64,000 nt of DNA, from positions 1-64,000 of the forward strand of contig NZ_JABMCI010000056.1 in assembly GCF_013359775.1 (NCBI RefSeq), in the 5' to 3' direction. The notes under the pieces were generated by a model. The model was not told the origin of the DNA, did not search any database, and was given only the letters and a program-made list of their open reading frames with translations. The stretch is from Cellulomonas humilata. Its GTDB lineage: Bacteria > Actinomycetota > Actinomycetes > Actinomycetales > Cellulomonadaceae. Shown here in pieces: positions 7,934-18,587 of this stretch. Position 1 is the first letter of the stretch, and each line of letters begins with the position of its first letter. Position numbers and translations under genes: made by a program.

Positions 7934-9418
7934 TCAGGACCGCGGCACGGCGTTCGCGGCGACCACCGTCGAGTACCACCGCGCGCTGTCCTTCGGCGTC
8001 CGCTCCTGGGTCTCGAAGTCGACGTGCACGAGCCCCCAGCGCTGGCTCAGGCCCTCGGCCCACTCGAAGTTGTCCAGCAGCGACCACGCGTAGTACCCGG
8101 TCAGCCGCACGCCGTCGCCGATCGCGCGCGCGGCCTGCTGGAGGTGCGCGCGCAGGAACTCCAGGCGCTCGGTGTCGTCGGCGGTGCCGTCCGCCGTCGG
8201 GTCGGGGATGCCGTTCTCCGTGATGACCAGGGGCGGTGCGTCCGGGTAGTCGATGAGCAGGTCCATCAGCAGGTCGTACAGACCCTCCGGGTGCACCTGC
8301 TGCCAGGGCGCCAGCGACGTCGGGTACAGCTCGACCTGGTTGCCGGCGTCGTCCACCCCGGTGACCCCGTAGTACTGCACCGCGACGAGGTCCAGCGGCG
8401 CGGAGATCACCTCGAGGTCGCCGTCCTGGACCAGGTCCTCGAACGCACCCGGGTCCGCCGGCAGCTGCCCGGCCAGCGTGCCGATCGCGTCCGTCGGGTA
8501 CCGGCCGAGCAGGATCGGGTCCAGGAACAGCCGGTTCTCGACCGCGTCCGCCCGCACGGCGGCGGGGTCCGCCTCGAGGTCCACCGGGTAGACCGGCAGG
8601 AGGTTGAGCGCGATGCCGATGCCGCCCGCGGCACCGCTGGCCCGGAACGCGCTCACCGCCCGGCCGTGCGCGAGCAGCTGGTGGTGGACGGCCGCGGCCG
8701 CCTGGTCGACGTCGGAGATGCCCGGCGCGTGCGCACCCCACCGGTAGCCCACGTACGCGGTGGTCTTCGGCTCGTTGATCGTCAGCCAGGTGGCGTCGAC
8801 GTCGCGCAGGGCGTCGAACATGATCGCCGCGTAGTCCGCGAAGCGGTCCGCCGTCGCGCGCACCGCCCAGCCGCCGTCGTCCTGGAGCGGCTGCGGCAGG
8901 TCCCAGTGGTAGAGCGTGATCGCGGGGTGGATGCCCCGGGTGAGCAGGCCGTCGACGAGCCGCCGGTAGAAGTCGACCCCGCGCTGGTTCACCGCCCCCG
9001 ACCCCGTCGGCTGGATGCGCGGCCACGCGACCGAGAAGCGGTAGGCCGGCAGCCCGAGGTCGGCGATCAGGTCCAGGTCGGACTCCCAGCGGCTGTAGTG
9101 GTCGGCCGCGGGGTCACCCGTCGAGCCGTCCGCGATGCGTCCGCGCTCCGCCGCGAAGGTGTCCCAGATCGACTGCCCACGGCCGTCCGCGGTGGTCGAG
9201 CCCTCCACCTGGAACGCCGACGTCGCCGCGCCCCAGACGAACCCCGCGGGGAACGCCATCGGCTCGGCGGGCGGCTCCCACCCGGGCACCGTCGGCGCGG
9301 GCTCCGGCGGCGACGACCCGCGCGAGCAGGCGGCGAGCGCACCCGCGGCGGCCCCCAGCTGCAGGAGCAGACGTCGGTCCAGGACGGGACCGGCACCGCG
9401 GTCAGGAATGGCATCCAC
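7934..9418 (-). CDS. GH1 beta-glucosidase, predicted Tat/lipoprotein exported
   Basis: A 494-residue glycoside hydrolase family 1 enzyme. The acid/base Glu lies in LTINEPKTTAY (about residue 215), the nucleophile Glu in LVITENGIPD (about 400), and the N-terminal FVWGAATSAFQVEGS is the GH1 signature. Unusually for GH1, it begins with DRRLLLQLGAAAGALAACS, which combines a twin arginine, a hydrophobic stretch and a lipobox Cys, so the enzyme should be a membrane-anchored extracellular lipoprotein. It would release glucose or other sugars from cello- or aryl-oligosaccharides outside the cell. Export is inferred from the signal; catalytic residues are visible. Confidence 0.9.
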   Translation of the reverse strand: MDAIPDRGAGPVLDRRLLLQLGAAAGALAACSRGSSPPEPAPTVPGWEPPAEPMAFPAGFVWGAATSAFQVEGSTTADGRGQSIWDTFAAERGRIADGSTGDPAADHYSRWESDLDLIADLGLPAYRFSVAWPRIQPTGSGAVNQRGVDFYRRLVDGLLTRGIHPAITLYHWDLPQPLQDDGGWAVRATADRFADYAAIMFDALRDVDATWLTINEPKTTAYVGYRWGAHAPGISDVDQAAAAVHHQLLAHGRAVSAFRASGAAGGIGIALNLLPVYPVDLEADPAAVRADAVENRLFLDPILLGRYPTDAIGTLAGQLPADPGAFEDLVQDGDLEVISAPLDLVAVQYYGVTGVDDAGNQVELYPTSLAPWQQVHPEGLYDLLMDLLIDYPDAPPLVITENGIPDPTADGTADDTERLEFLRAHLQQAARAIGDGVRLTGYYAWSLLDNFEWAEGLSQRWGLVHVDFETQERTPKDSARWYSTVVAANAVPRS

Positions 9419-9459
9419 GAGCCCTCAGCCTGCCACTGCGCGGCCGCCGCGTCGGGCGG

Positions 9460-10575
9460 TCAGGGGGTCGAGGTCGGCGAGGGTGCGTCAGCCTCGGCGC
9501 CGAGGGTGACGTCGGCGGGTGCGTCGAGGGCCGGCGCCTTGGCGAAGGGCCACGGCGGCATGGACGCGCTGGTCCCGGCGGGCAGCACCTGCGTCCCGTC
9601 GTCGTAGGTGAACTGCGACGTGGGCGCGCCGTGCAGCGGGTAGACGTTCCAGCGGGCGCGGCCGTCGGCGTCGGTCCGGCTGACGAACGACCAGGGCTCC
9701 GTGCCCTCGGGGAACCAGTACTGCCCGAACCCGTCGTCGTAGGTGGTCCGCACCGGCCGTCCGCGGTCGTCGTAGACCTGCACGTCCGTCAGCGGGTTGC
9801 CCTCGGCGTCGTACACGAACAGGTTGCTCACCTGCATGCCGTCGACGACCACCCCGTCGACCGGCGTCTCGCGGTAGATCGTCTCCGTGTCCAGGCCACC
9901 GAGGCTGCCGTTGATCCAGCCGGCGTAGATCCCGTCGCGCTCGGCACTCTCGTCCTGCAGCCACCCGAGGAGCGGGAGCACGGCGACGACCGCGACCACG
10001 TTGGCGGTGGTGGCCAGCCAGCTCACCCGGCGGGAGGTGAACCACGCACCGCGGCCCCACTGCACGCTCAGGACGACCGAGCCCGCCAGCACCAGGAACG
10101 CCGCCAGGTTCGGCGGCACCCACAGCGACCGGTCGGAGCCGAGCATCAGGGCGACCAGCTCGTAGACGACCCACCCGCGCACCAGCCACCAGACGGGCCG
10201 CAGCGCCACGAGGAACGACTCCACGGGCGCCCACCAGGCCTGCGCCCGCAAGCGCAGCAGCGTCCACCTGCCGAGCCGGCGCGCATCCTCGACCGGATCG
10301 GGGAACAGCCGCGACCGCCGTCCGTGCGCCGCCGCGGGCGCCAGCCCGGCCGCCGCCCGCAGCTCGGCCGCGTACGCCTCCGGCGGCCCGAACTGCTCCA
10401 GCAGCCCCCGACCGTGCGCCACGTGGCGCTCGTCGGCCAGCGCGTCGGTCAGGTCCGCCTCGAGGTCGTCGGTGAGGTCCTCCACCAGCTCCGGCCCGAG
10501 GTCGGCCAGGCTCCGGCGGACCGCCGCGGCGTACCCCTCGACGTCCAGCACGTCCGTGGTGTCCAGCACGCTCAT
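9460..10575 (-). CDS. HAAS-domain membrane protein, PadR partner
   Basis: A 371-residue protein. The N-terminal 80 residues (YAAAVRRSLADLGPELVEDL, then LLEQFGPPEAYAAELRAAAG) match the helical HAAS signalling domain that accompanies PadR regulators. Then come three hydrophobic segments (about residues 120-220) and a C-terminal extracytoplasmic-looking part with several short Asp/Tyr/Gly-rich repeats (VYDAEGNPLTDVQVYDDRG), rounded off by a Ser/Pro/Thr tail. Its start overlaps the PadR stop by four bases (ATGA), so both are made together. The probable role is membrane signalling or envelope stress; no enzyme motif was seen. Confidence 0.75.
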   Translation of the reverse strand: MSVLDTTDVLDVEGYAAAVRRSLADLGPELVEDLTDDLEADLTDALADERHVAHGRGLLEQFGPPEAYAAELRAAAGLAPAAAHGRRSRLFPDPVEDARRLGRWTLLRLRAQAWWAPVESFLVALRPVWWLVRGWVVYELVALMLGSDRSLWVPPNLAAFLVLAGSVVLSVQWGRGAWFTSRRVSWLATTANVVAVVAVLPLLGWLQDESAERDGIYAGWINGSLGGLDTETIYRETPVDGVVVDGMQVSNLFVYDAEGNPLTDVQVYDDRGRPVRTTYDDGFGQYWFPEGTEPWSFVSRTDADGRARWNVYPLHGAPTSQFTYDDGTQVLPAGTSASMPPWPFAKAPALDAPADVTLGAEADAPSPTSTP

Positions 10576-10901
10576 CGCACGACCTCCGTCTTGAGCAGGC
10601 GGCCCATGGTGCCTGCGAACTCCTGCCAGTCCTTGCGCTGGGCCTCGAGCATCGCCCGCCCCTGCGCGTTGATCCCGTAGTACTTGCGGTGCGGCCCCTC
10701 GTCGCTGGGCACCACGTAGGACGTCAGCGCGCCCGACGAGTACAGCCGCCGCAGCGTCCCGTACACCGACGCGTCGCCGACCTCCTCGATGCCCGCGGCG
10801 CGCAGCCGGCGGACGACGTCGTACCCGTACCCGTCCTCGTCGGCGACGACCGCGAGCACGGCCAGGTCGAGCACGCCCTTGAGCAGCTGTGTGGTGTCCA
10901 T
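10572..10901 (-). CDS. PadR family transcriptional regulator
   Basis: A 109-residue winged-helix repressor of the short PadR-s2 type. It starts MDTTQLLKGVLDLAVLAVV, has the conserved GYGYDVVRRL and the wing region ASVYGTLRRLYSSGALTS, and then a short dimerisation helix. The ATG at 10901 is chosen for its GGAGGACCC ribosome site; the frame extends upstream only through repeat sequence. Translationally coupled to the HAAS-domain gene downstream. An imperfect inverted repeat at 10974-10992 may be its own operator. Confidence 0.9.
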   Translation of the reverse strand: MDTTQLLKGVLDLAVLAVVADEDGYGYDVVRRLRAAGIEEVGDASVYGTLRRLYSSGALTSYVVPSDEGPHRKYYGINAQGRAMLEAQRKDWQEFAGTMGRLLKTEVVR

Positions 10902-10937
10902 GGGTCCTCCGGTCGACGCCCCGGGCCGGGAAGCTGG

Positions 10938-10963
10938 TGCGGGAGCCCCCTCCGGCTCCCGCA
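10938..10963 (-). terminator. Leader hairpin of padR or terminator
   Basis: TGCGGGAGCC (10938-10947) pairs perfectly with GGCTCCCGCA (10954-10963) around a six-base loop, 37 bases before the padR start. It could terminate read-through from ppx or fold in the padR leader. Confidence 0.45.
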
Positions 10964-10973
10964 GGCGCGACGC

Positions 10974-10992
10974 TACTGCACAGTGCGCACTA
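10974..10992. promoter_or_regulatory. Candidate PadR operator
   Basis: TACTGC and GCACTA are imperfect inverted arms (five of six) around a seven-base centre, 73 bases before the padR ATG. The spacing suits a dimeric winged-helix repressor. The assignment rests on symmetry and position only. Confidence 0.35.
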
Positions 10993-11030
10993 CCGTCCAG
11001 AACACACCAGGCGTGTCGGGAACCTCGTTG

Positions 11031-11135
11031 CGTCCGCACTCGTGCCCGCTGGGCACCCCCCGAGTGCGGACGTCCCGTAGAGGGCCGCGCTTGCGTCCGC
11101 ACTCGTGCGGGTGGGAACCCTGCAGAGTGCGGACG
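11031..11135. repeat. Two tandem palindromic repeats (REP-like)
   Basis: CGTCCGCACTCGTG occurs at 11031-11044 and again at 11094-11107. Each copy is followed by its inverted complement: GTCCGCACTCG (11032-11042) with CGAGTGCGGAC (11061-11071), and CGTCCGCACTC (11094-11104) with GAGTGCGGACG (11125-11135). Two hairpins of 11 bp with different loops therefore sit head to tail directly downstream of ppx. Confidence 0.8.
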
Positions 11136-11145
11136 TCGCGCCGGA

Positions 11146-12099
11146 TCAGCGGGTGGCGACGCTCCAGGCGATGCCGTCGAGGATGTCGTGCTCGGAGGTG
11201 ACGACCTCCGTCAGCTGCCCACCGGCCGCGGCGACCTCGTCGCGCACCCGCCGGACGACGTCGGCCCACACCAGCGCGCCGGCGCCGATCACGTCGACAC
11301 GGCCGGGGTGCATGAAGCCCAGCGCGGCGCGGTCCGCACGGGACCGGGCCAGCAGGTCGTCGCACGCGGCCAGCACGACGTCGACCGGCAGCACGGACCC
11401 GTCGATGACCGCGGCGTCGTAGGCGGGCAGGCCGAGCCCGTGCGCCGTCACCGTGGTCACCGTGCCGGCGAGGCCGACGAGCGTCACGGTCTTGCCGAGC
11501 GGCACCGCGGCCGACGCGGTGTCCAGCGCGGCGGCGACGTCGGCGTGCGCGGCGGCGATCTCCGCGGCGGACGGCGGGTCGCCCACCAGGTGCCGTTCGG
11601 TCATCCGCACGCAGCCGACGTCCATCGAGAAGGCCGCCTCGGGGGTGGTCGTGCCGAGCACCAGCTCGGTGGAGCCGCCGCCGAGGTCGACCACGAGGAA
11701 CGGTCCCGGGTGGTGCGCGCCGAGCACGCCGGTGGCCCCGCGGAACGAGAGCTCGGCCTCCTCCTGCCCGTCGACGACCTCTGGCTCGACGCCCAGGGCG
11801 GCGTGCACCCCGGCGACGAAGTCGGCGCGGTTCTCCGCGTCGCGCGACGCCGACGTGGCGACGAACCGGATGGCCTCGACCCCCAGCTCCGTGCACACGT
11901 CGTTGTACCGACGGGCCGCGTCGAGCGTGCGCTCGAGGGCCTCGGGGGCGATGCGCCCGGTCCGGTCCACGCCCTGGCCCAGGCGGACGACCTCCATGCG
12001 ACGGTCCAGGTCCACCAGCGTCCCGGCGTCGGGATCCACGTCCGCGACGAGCAGTCGGATCGAGTTGGTCCCGCAGTCGATGGCAGCCACACGCGTCAC
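11146..12099 (-). CDS. ppx: Ppx/GppA exopolyphosphatase family protein
   Basis: A 317-residue member of the ASKHA ATPase-fold family that removes terminal phosphate from polyphosphate or converts pppGpp to ppGpp. The N-terminal phosphate-1 motif AAIDCGTNSIRLLVADV and the second motif VVDLGGGSTELV (about residue 140) are intact. GTG at 12099 is preferred because GAGGA lies about nine bases upstream; an ATG at 12108 is in frame but has no spacing to a ribosome site. It lies 20 bases after DUF501 in the conserved eno-divIC-DUF501-ppx order. Confidence 0.9.
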   Translation of the reverse strand: MTRVAAIDCGTNSIRLLVADVDPDAGTLVDLDRRMEVVRLGQGVDRTGRIAPEALERTLDAARRYNDVCTELGVEAIRFVATSASRDAENRADFVAGVHAALGVEPEVVDGQEEAELSFRGATGVLGAHHPGPFLVVDLGGGSTELVLGTTTPEAAFSMDVGCVRMTERHLVGDPPSAAEIAAAHADVAAALDTASAAVPLGKTVTLVGLAGTVTTVTAHGLGLPAYDAAVIDGSVLPVDVVLAACDDLLARSRADRAALGFMHPGRVDVIGAGALVWADVVRRVRDEVAAAGGQLTEVVTSEHDILDGIAWSVATR

Positions 12100-12119
12100 G
12101 CGGACCATCCTCGCACCGC

Positions 12120-12623
12120 TCAGCAGGTGCAGCGGTCCGGGCGCCACTCGTCGCGGACCAGGGCCAGGGCCTCGTCGCCGATCGGGTTGACGCCCGGCCC
12201 GGCCGCGAGCGCGTGCCCCACCAGCACGTGCAGGCACTTCACGCGCGTCGGCATGCCCCCCGCCGAGATGCCCGCGATCTCCTCCACGTGCCCGAGCGCC
12301 TCGCGGTCCACCAGGTAGGCGTCGTGCGCGCGCCGGTAGGCCGCCGCCAGCTCCTCGTCCTCGGCCAGCCGCGCCGTGAGCTCCTTCATGAGCCCGCCGG
12401 CCTCCAGCGTGCTCACGGCCGCGACCGCGGGCGGGCAGGTGAGGTAGTAGGTGGTCGGGAAGGGGGTGCCGTCGTCGAGCCGCGGGGCGGTGCGGACCAC
12501 GAGCGGACGCCCGCAGACGCACCTCGCCGCGATGCCGACGACGCCGCGCGGCGGCCGGCCCAGCTGCTCGGCGAGGACCGACAGGTCCAGGTCGGTGACG
12601 GCGTCCAGCGGGGTGGGGGTCAC
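12120..12623 (-). CDS. DUF501 domain protein
   Basis: A 167-residue protein of unknown function found in actinobacteria next to eno and ppx. Visible features are ARCVCGRPLVV and YYLTCPPAVAAVSTLEAGGL in the N-terminal half, then the conserved GGMPTRVKCLHVLVGHALA and a C-terminal DRCTC. The Cys and His residues suggest a possible metal site, which is unproven. The start is GTG at 12623 (MTPTPLDAVTDLDLSVL); the frame extends upstream only through shadow sequence. It lies 28 bases after the divIC-like gene. Confidence 0.85.
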   Translation of the reverse strand: MTPTPLDAVTDLDLSVLAEQLGRPPRGVVGIAARCVCGRPLVVRTAPRLDDGTPFPTTYYLTCPPAVAAVSTLEAGGLMKELTARLAEDEELAAAYRRAHDAYLVDREALGHVEEIAGISAGGMPTRVKCLHVLVGHALAAGPGVNPIGDEALALVRDEWRPDRCTC

Positions 12624-12651
12624 AGCAGCGATCCGTTCGTGCGGGGGTGGG

Positions 12652-13377
12652 TCAGCCGCCCGCGGGCGGGGCGGGCGTCCCATTGTCGCCCGCGACCGGC
12701 GTCTGCCCCGCCACCTCGACCGACTCCCAGACGTTCGCGTACCAGGGCAGCGTCGAGCCGGCGTCGAGGACCGGCGCGGAGCCGTCGGTGGCCGGCGGGG
12801 TGTCGGGGACGGTCTCGGGGTCGACGACGCGGAAGGCCTTCTCGCCCGGCAGCACGAACGAGAGCCGCTCGCGCGCCTGGGCCGCGACGTACGCGGGGTC
12901 GTCCCAGCGCCGCAGGTCGGCCTCGAGGTCGTCGTTGCGCTGCCGGGCGGACTCCACCTGGCTGCGGAGCTGGTCCACCTCGACGCGCTGCTGGAGGTAC
13001 GAGTGCAGGGTCGGGTACACCAGCACGAACGCCAGCAGGAGCACGCACGAGAACACCATCGCGCGCACCGTGAACAGTCGGGGCACGCGGATCTGCACCC
13101 GCTCGGCGCGGGGGGTGCCGCGCGGCGGCGTCGCGGTTCCCCGGGTGGCCGGACGGGAGGCGCCGGGCCGCGACGAGGACGGTCGGGCCGACGAGGACGG
13201 CGTCGGACCGACGCGCGGCGTGGCACCCGACCGGGGGCCCGACGAGCGTGGCACTGCCGGTCGGCCGGTGGTGTTCCCGCGCGGCACGTTCGCCGCCGGG
13301 GTGGTGGCCCCGGGCCGCGGGGTCGCCGCGCGCCGACCCGGGGCGCTCGGGGACGCCGGGCGTCGGGGGGCGGACAT
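12652..13377 (-). CDS. FtsB/DivIC-type septum formation initiator
   Basis: A 241-residue bitopic cell-division protein. A cytoplasmic N-terminus of about 110 residues, dominated by Pro, Arg, Ser and Thr and probably disordered, precedes one membrane segment (AMVFSCVLLLAFVLVY). Next comes a coiled coil (VDQLRSQVESARQRNDDLEA) and the DivIC-like PAYVAAQARERLSFVLPGEK. It should be part of the FtsB-FtsL-FtsQ sub-complex of the divisome. It starts at the ATG at 13377 after a GC-rich gap from the eno terminator, and is followed closely by DUF501 and ppx. Confidence 0.88.
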   Translation of the reverse strand: MSAPRRPASPSAPGRRAATPRPGATTPAANVPRGNTTGRPAVPRSSGPRSGATPRVGPTPSSSARPSSSRPGASRPATRGTATPPRGTPRAERVQIRVPRLFTVRAMVFSCVLLLAFVLVYPTLHSYLQQRVEVDQLRSQVESARQRNDDLEADLRRWDDPAYVAAQARERLSFVLPGEKAFRVVDPETVPDTPPATDGSAPVLDAGSTLPWYANVWESVEVAGQTPVAGDNGTPAPPAGG

Positions 13378-13437
13378 GGCGTCGATTCTGCCCCGGACCG
13401 TCCCGACCTGGGCGGAGGTCGCTCCCCGTGGCGCGCC

Positions 13438-13472
13438 GAAGGCCGGCCACCCGTGCAGGATGACCGGCCTTC
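13438..13472 (-). terminator. Terminator downstream of eno
   Basis: GAAGGCCGG (13438-13446) pairs with CCGGCCTTC (13464-13472) around a 17-base loop, 13 bases past the enolase stop on the minus strand. Confidence 0.65.
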
Positions 13473-13484
13473 GAGGGTCGAGCG

Positions 13485-14804
<1,320 letters not shown>

Positions 14805-14860
14805 CTAGTGGCGTCCCCGAACGGCCGCCCTAGGCCCTTCGACTGGTGGGACGGGAGTGG

Positions 14861-16243
14861 TCAGAGCGCCAGCATGATGTGCTCGACCTGGTCCTTGGCG
14901 TCGCCGAACAGCATCGACGTGTTGTCGCGGAAGAACAGCGGGTTCTGCACGCCCGCGTAGCCCGTGGCCATCGACCGCTTGAACACGATGACGCGCGCGG
15001 CCTTCCACACCTCGAGCACCGGCATGCCGGCGATCGGGGAGGACGGGTCGTCGAGCGCCGCCGGGTTCACCGTGTCGTTGGCGCCGATCACCAGGACGAC
15101 GTCGGTCTCCGCCAGGTCGCCGTTGATCTCGTCCATCTCCAGCACGATGTCGTACGGCACCTTGGCCTCGGCCAGCAGCACGTTCATGTGCCCGGGCAGC
15201 CGGCCCGCGACGGGGTGCACCCCGAACCGCACGTCGACGCCGCGCGCCCGCAGCTTGGCCGTCAGCTCAGCCACGGGGTACTGCGCCTTGGCCACGGCCA
15301 TGCCGTACCCGGGCGTGATGACGACCGTGCGGGCCTCGGTGAGCAGCTCCGCCGCCTCGGGGGCCTTGATCTCGTGGTACTCCCCCAGGTCGACGTCGGA
15401 CGCCACCACGGTGCCGCCCTCGGCCCCGTACCCGCCGAGGATCACACTGATGAACGACCGGTTCATGGCCGTGCACATGAGGTAGGACAGGATCGCACCG
15501 GAGGAGCCGACCAGGGCGCCCGTGACGATCAGCAGGTCGTTGCTGAGCATGAAGCCCGCCGCGGCGGCCGCCCACCCGGAGTACGAGTTGAGCATCGAGA
15601 CGACCACGGGCATGTCCCCGCCGCCGATCGAGGCCACCAGGTGCCACCCGAGCAGGAGCGCGACGGCGGTCATGAGCAGCAGCGGCAGCACGGCACCGGT
15701 GCCCAGGAACCAGGCCATCAGCCCGCCGGAGACCACCACCATGCCGAGGTTCAGCCAGTTGCGGCCCGGGAGCATCAGCGGCGCCGAGCTGATCCGGGTG
15801 GAGAGCTTGAGGAACGCGACGATCGACCCGGTGAACGTCACGGCGCCGATGAGGACGCCGAGGAACACCTCGACCAGGTGCGCGGGGTCCGCGGGCTCGG
15901 TGAGGAACGAGTTGTACCCGACGAGCACGGCCGCGAGACCGACGAACGAGTGCAGGATCGCGATGAGCTCGGGCATCTGCGTCATCTCGACACGGCGCGC
16001 CTGCCAGGTACCCACCGTGGAGCCGACGAGGAACACCACGAGGATGAGCACCGCGGTCACCTCGACCGGACGCTCGGAGCGCTCCAGGGCGAGCGCGACG
16101 GTCGCGGCGAGTGCCAGGGCCATGCCCACCATGCCGGCGAGGTTGCCGCGGCGGGCGGTCTCCTGCTTGGACAGGCCCGCGAGGCTGAGGATGAACAGGA
16201 CGGCGGCGCCGAGGTAGACGGCCTGGGCCAGGGAGGTCAGCAC
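14861..16243 (-). CDS. pntB: NAD(P) transhydrogenase beta subunit
   Basis: A 460-residue subunit with about eight membrane segments in the N-terminal half (dII). Its soluble NADP(H)-binding dIII starts with [20 protein letters not shown] and contains [20 protein letters not shown] and [13 protein letters not shown]. With PntA it uses the proton gradient to make NADPH from NADH. Its start lies 4 bases past the pntA stop, so the two are cotranscribed. Length matches the family. Confidence 0.95.
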   Translation of the reverse strand: MLTSLAQAVYLGAAVLFILSLAGLSKQETARRGNLAGMVGMALALAATVALALERSERPVEVTAVLILVVFLVGSTVGTWQARRVEMTQMPELIAILHSFVGLAAVLVGYNSFLTEPADPAHLVEVFLGVLIGAVTFTGSIVAFLKLSTRISSAPLMLPGRNWLNLGMVVVSGGLMAWFLGTGAVLPLLLMTAVALLLGWHLVASIGGGDMPVVVSMLNSYSGWAAAAAGFMLSNDLLIVTGALVGSSGAILSYLMCTAMNRSFISVILGGYGAEGGTVVASDVDLGEYHEIKAPEAAELLTEARTVVITPGYGMAVAKAQYPVAELTAKLRARGVDVRFGVHPVAGRLPGHMNVLLAEAKVPYDIVLEMDEINGDLAETDVVLVIGANDTVNPAALDDPSSPIAGMPVLEVWKAARVIVFKRSMATGYAGVQNPLFFRDNTSMLFGDAKDQVEHIMLAL

Positions 16244-16247
16244 GGGT

Positions 16248-17801
16248 TCAGGCGTCCTTCCGGAACATACGGATCATGCGGTTGGCGACGAGGAACCCGC
16301 CGAACACGTTGATGCTGGCGACCGCGGCGGCGACGACCGCGAGGACCGTCACCAGCCAGCTGTCGTCGCCGATCTGGAGCAGCGCGCCGACCAGGATGAT
16401 CCCGGAGATGGCGTTGGTCTGGGCCATCAGCGGCGTGTGCAGCGAGTGGCTGACGTTGGAGATGACGTAGTAGCCGACGATCACCGCGAGCACGAACACG
16501 GAGAAGTGGCCGAGGAAGGCCGCCGGCGCGAACGAGATCCCCAGCAGGACCACGACCGCGAGGAGCGCGAGGACCACCGACCGGCGCTGCCGCCGACGGG
16601 CCTTGTCCTCCAGCGCGGCGGCCTCGGCCTGCGCGCGCTCCTCCGGCGTCGGCCCGGCGACCGCGGCCGGCGCGGCCGACACCTGCACCGGAGGCGGCGG
16701 CCAGAGCACCTCGCCGTCGTGCGTCACGGCCATGCCGCGCTGCACCGGGTCGTCGAGGTCGAGCACCAGCTGCCCGTCCTTGCCCGGGGTGAGCAGCTGG
16801 ACCAGGTGCACGATGTTGGTGCCGAACAGCTGGGACGTGTGCTGCGGCATCCGGCTGGTCAGGTCGGTGTACCCGACGACGGTCACGCCGTTCTCGGTCA
16901 CCACGGCCTGCCCCGGGACGGTGACCTCGCAGTTGCCGCCGCCGGACGCGGCCAGGTCGATGATCACGCTGCCCGGTCGCATCCCGGCGACCATGGCCGC
17001 GGTGATCGTGGTCGGCGCCTGCCCCCGCACCAGCGCGGTGGTGATGACGATGTCGGCGTCGGCCGTCTCCGCGGTGTACATCTGCGCGGTCAGCAGCTCC
17101 TGCTCCTGCGTCAGCGCGCTCGCGTACCCGTCGGAGCTGACCGCCTGCTGCGCGGCCTCGGCCTGCACGAACGTGGCGCCCATCGACTCGATCTGCTCGC
17201 CGACCTCGGGCCGCACGTCGAACGCGCGGACACGGGCACCCATGCTGCCCGCGGCGCCGATCGCGGCCAGCCCGGCCACCCCGGCCCCGATGACGAAGAC
17301 CCGAGCGGGCGGCGTCTTGCCGGCCGCGGTGACCTGCCCGGTGAACATGCCACCGAACACCTCGGCGGCCTCGACGACCGCGCGGTAGCCCGCGACGTTC
17401 GACATGGTGCTCAGCACGTCGAGCGCCTGCGCTCGCGAGATGCGGGGCACGGCGTCGAGCGCCAGCGCGGTCACGCCCTGCGCGTGCAGGCTCTCGACCA
17501 GGGCCGGTGCCGCCGCGGGCGCGAGCATGGCGACGAGCGTGGCGCCCGGGCTCAGGGACGCGACCTCGGCCTCCGTCGGCGGGTTCACCTTGGCGACCAC
17601 GTCGCTGGACCAGACGTCGGCCGCGTCGCCGACCGTCGCGCCCGCGGCCTCGTACGTCTCGGCGCGGAACGTGGCGGCATCGCCCGCGCCCCGCTGCACG
17701 ACGACCTCGTACCCGAGGCCGACCAGCTGGGCGACCGTCTTGGGAGTCGCCGCGACCAGCCGCTCGCCGGCTCGGCTCTCGGTGGGGATACCGATGCGCA
17801 T
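16248..17801 (-). CDS. pntA: NAD(P) transhydrogenase alpha subunit, fused A1-A2
   Basis: A 517-residue subunit. The NAD-binding dI (about residues 1-370) starts [20 protein letters not shown] and carries [20 protein letters not shown], and a linker rich in Ala/Glu/Arg leads to three or four C-terminal membrane segments (about 415-510). dI and the membrane part are one polypeptide, as in E. coli, rather than split. It is the first gene of a pntA-pntB operon inserted between mazG and eno. A LacI-like palindrome lies about 105 bases upstream. Confidence 0.95.
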   Translation of the reverse strand: MRIGIPTESRAGERLVAATPKTVAQLVGLGYEVVVQRGAGDAATFRAETYEAAGATVGDAADVWSSDVVAKVNPPTEAEVASLSPGATLVAMLAPAAAPALVESLHAQGVTALALDAVPRISRAQALDVLSTMSNVAGYRAVVEAAEVFGGMFTGQVTAAGKTPPARVFVIGAGVAGLAAIGAAGSMGARVRAFDVRPEVGEQIESMGATFVQAEAAQQAVSSDGYASALTQEQELLTAQMYTAETADADIVITTALVRGQAPTTITAAMVAGMRPGSVIIDLAASGGGNCEVTVPGQAVVTENGVTVVGYTDLTSRMPQHTSQLFGTNIVHLVQLLTPGKDGQLVLDLDDPVQRGMAVTHDGEVLWPPPPVQVSAAPAAVAGPTPEERAQAEAAALEDKARRRQRRSVVLALLAVVVLLGISFAPAAFLGHFSVFVLAVIVGYYVISNVSHSLHTPLMAQTNAISGIILVGALLQIGDDSWLVTVLAVVAAAVASINVFGGFLVANRMIRMFRKDA

Positions 17802-17906
17802 CGCTGCGGTCCTCCGTCGGATCGTCGTAGTGGCCTGTCGCCGGGGAGCGACGGGCCGCGCCCATCATGGCGGCCACGGGCAGGCTATGGGGTCCGACGG
17901 ACTCCC

Positions 17907-17920
17907 GGCAAGCGCTTTCC
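17907..17920. promoter_or_regulatory. Possible LacI/cre-like operator upstream of pntAB
   Basis: GGCAAGCGCTTTCC contains the perfect palindrome AAGCGCTT at 17910-17917, the typical core of LacI-family and cre sites. It lies about 105 bases upstream of the pntA start and 47 bases past the mazG start side of the gap (mazG ends at 17955). Support is the motif and location only. Confidence 0.35.
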
Positions 17921-17954
17921 TTCCGCCGGTCGGACGATCCGTCGAAACCTCATA

Positions 17955-18587
17955 TCAAACCGGCGGGGCAATCTCCCCGGCCCGAAGGTCCTGTTCCCAC
18001 GCGGCAGCCGCCTGCCGGAGGGCGCCCTCGGCGTCCACGCCCGCGGCATCCGCCTCGAGGACGAGCGCGAGCAGCCGCTCGCCGACGCCGTCGCCCGCGG
18101 GCACCCGCGCCGCGAGTCCTGCACGCCGCGCCCGCCCGGCGATCTTCTGCGCACGGGCCAAGGCGCCGAGCGCCAGCGGGATCCCGTCGAGCGCCGACCC
18201 GCGCTCTTTCTCCGCGTTCTTCAGCCGGTCCCACTGCACGTGCACGTCGCCCTCGATCGGGGCGTCCTCGAACACGTGCGGGTGCCGGCGCACCAGCTTG
18301 GCGACGAGATCGGCAGCGACGTCGTCGACGTCGAACGGGTCGGTCGGGTGCTCCGTCGCGATGCGCGCGTGGAACACCACCTGGAGGAGCAGGTCACCCA
18401 GCTCCTCGCGCAGACCGGGGCGGTCCCCCGTCTCGATCGCCTCCGCCAGCTCGTGGGCCTCCTCGAGCGCGTAGGGCACCAGCGACTCGTGCGTCTGCTG
18501 GGCGTCCCAGGGGCAGCCGCCTGGTGAGCGCAGCCGGTCCATCACGCCCACGAGGGCGCGCAGGGCGTCCTGCTGCGGGTCCGTCAC
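17955..18587 (-). CDS. mazG: MazG nucleoside triphosphate pyrophosphohydrolase
   Basis: A 210-residue house-cleaning enzyme that hydrolyses NTPs to NMP and pyrophosphate. The MazG core CPWDAQQTHESLVPYALEEA (about residue 20) is followed by Mg-binding ELAEAIETGD and the helix LREELGDLLLQVVFHARIA. The second half is shorter than in E. coli MazG, as usual in actinobacteria. GTG at 18587 overlaps the stop of the preceding lipoprotein gene by four bases, so translation is coupled. Confidence 0.93.
   Translation of the reverse strand: MTDPQQDALRALVGVMDRLRSPGGCPWDAQQTHESLVPYALEEAHELAEAIETGDRPGLREELGDLLLQVVFHARIATEHPTDPFDVDDVAADLVAKLVRRHPHVFEDAPIEGDVHVQWDRLKNAEKERGSALDGIPLALGALARAQKIAGRARRAGLAARVPAGDGVGERLLALVLEADAAGVDAEGALRQAAAAWEQDLRAGEIAPPV

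Larger units (their letters stand above)
10902..11145. other. Intergenic region with hairpins between ppx and padR
   Basis: This 244-base stretch holds, in minus-strand transcription order, two tandem 11-bp palindromes just after the ppx stop, a candidate PadR operator and a perfect 10-bp hairpin in the padR leader. No coding sequence was supported; the apparent reading frames across it translate the repeats. Confidence 0.6.

Noticed and set aside
10902..11145. Reading frames continuing padR and ppx through the intergenic hairpins
   Set aside because: They translate palindromic repeat sequence, and better starts with ribosome sites exist at 10901 for padR.
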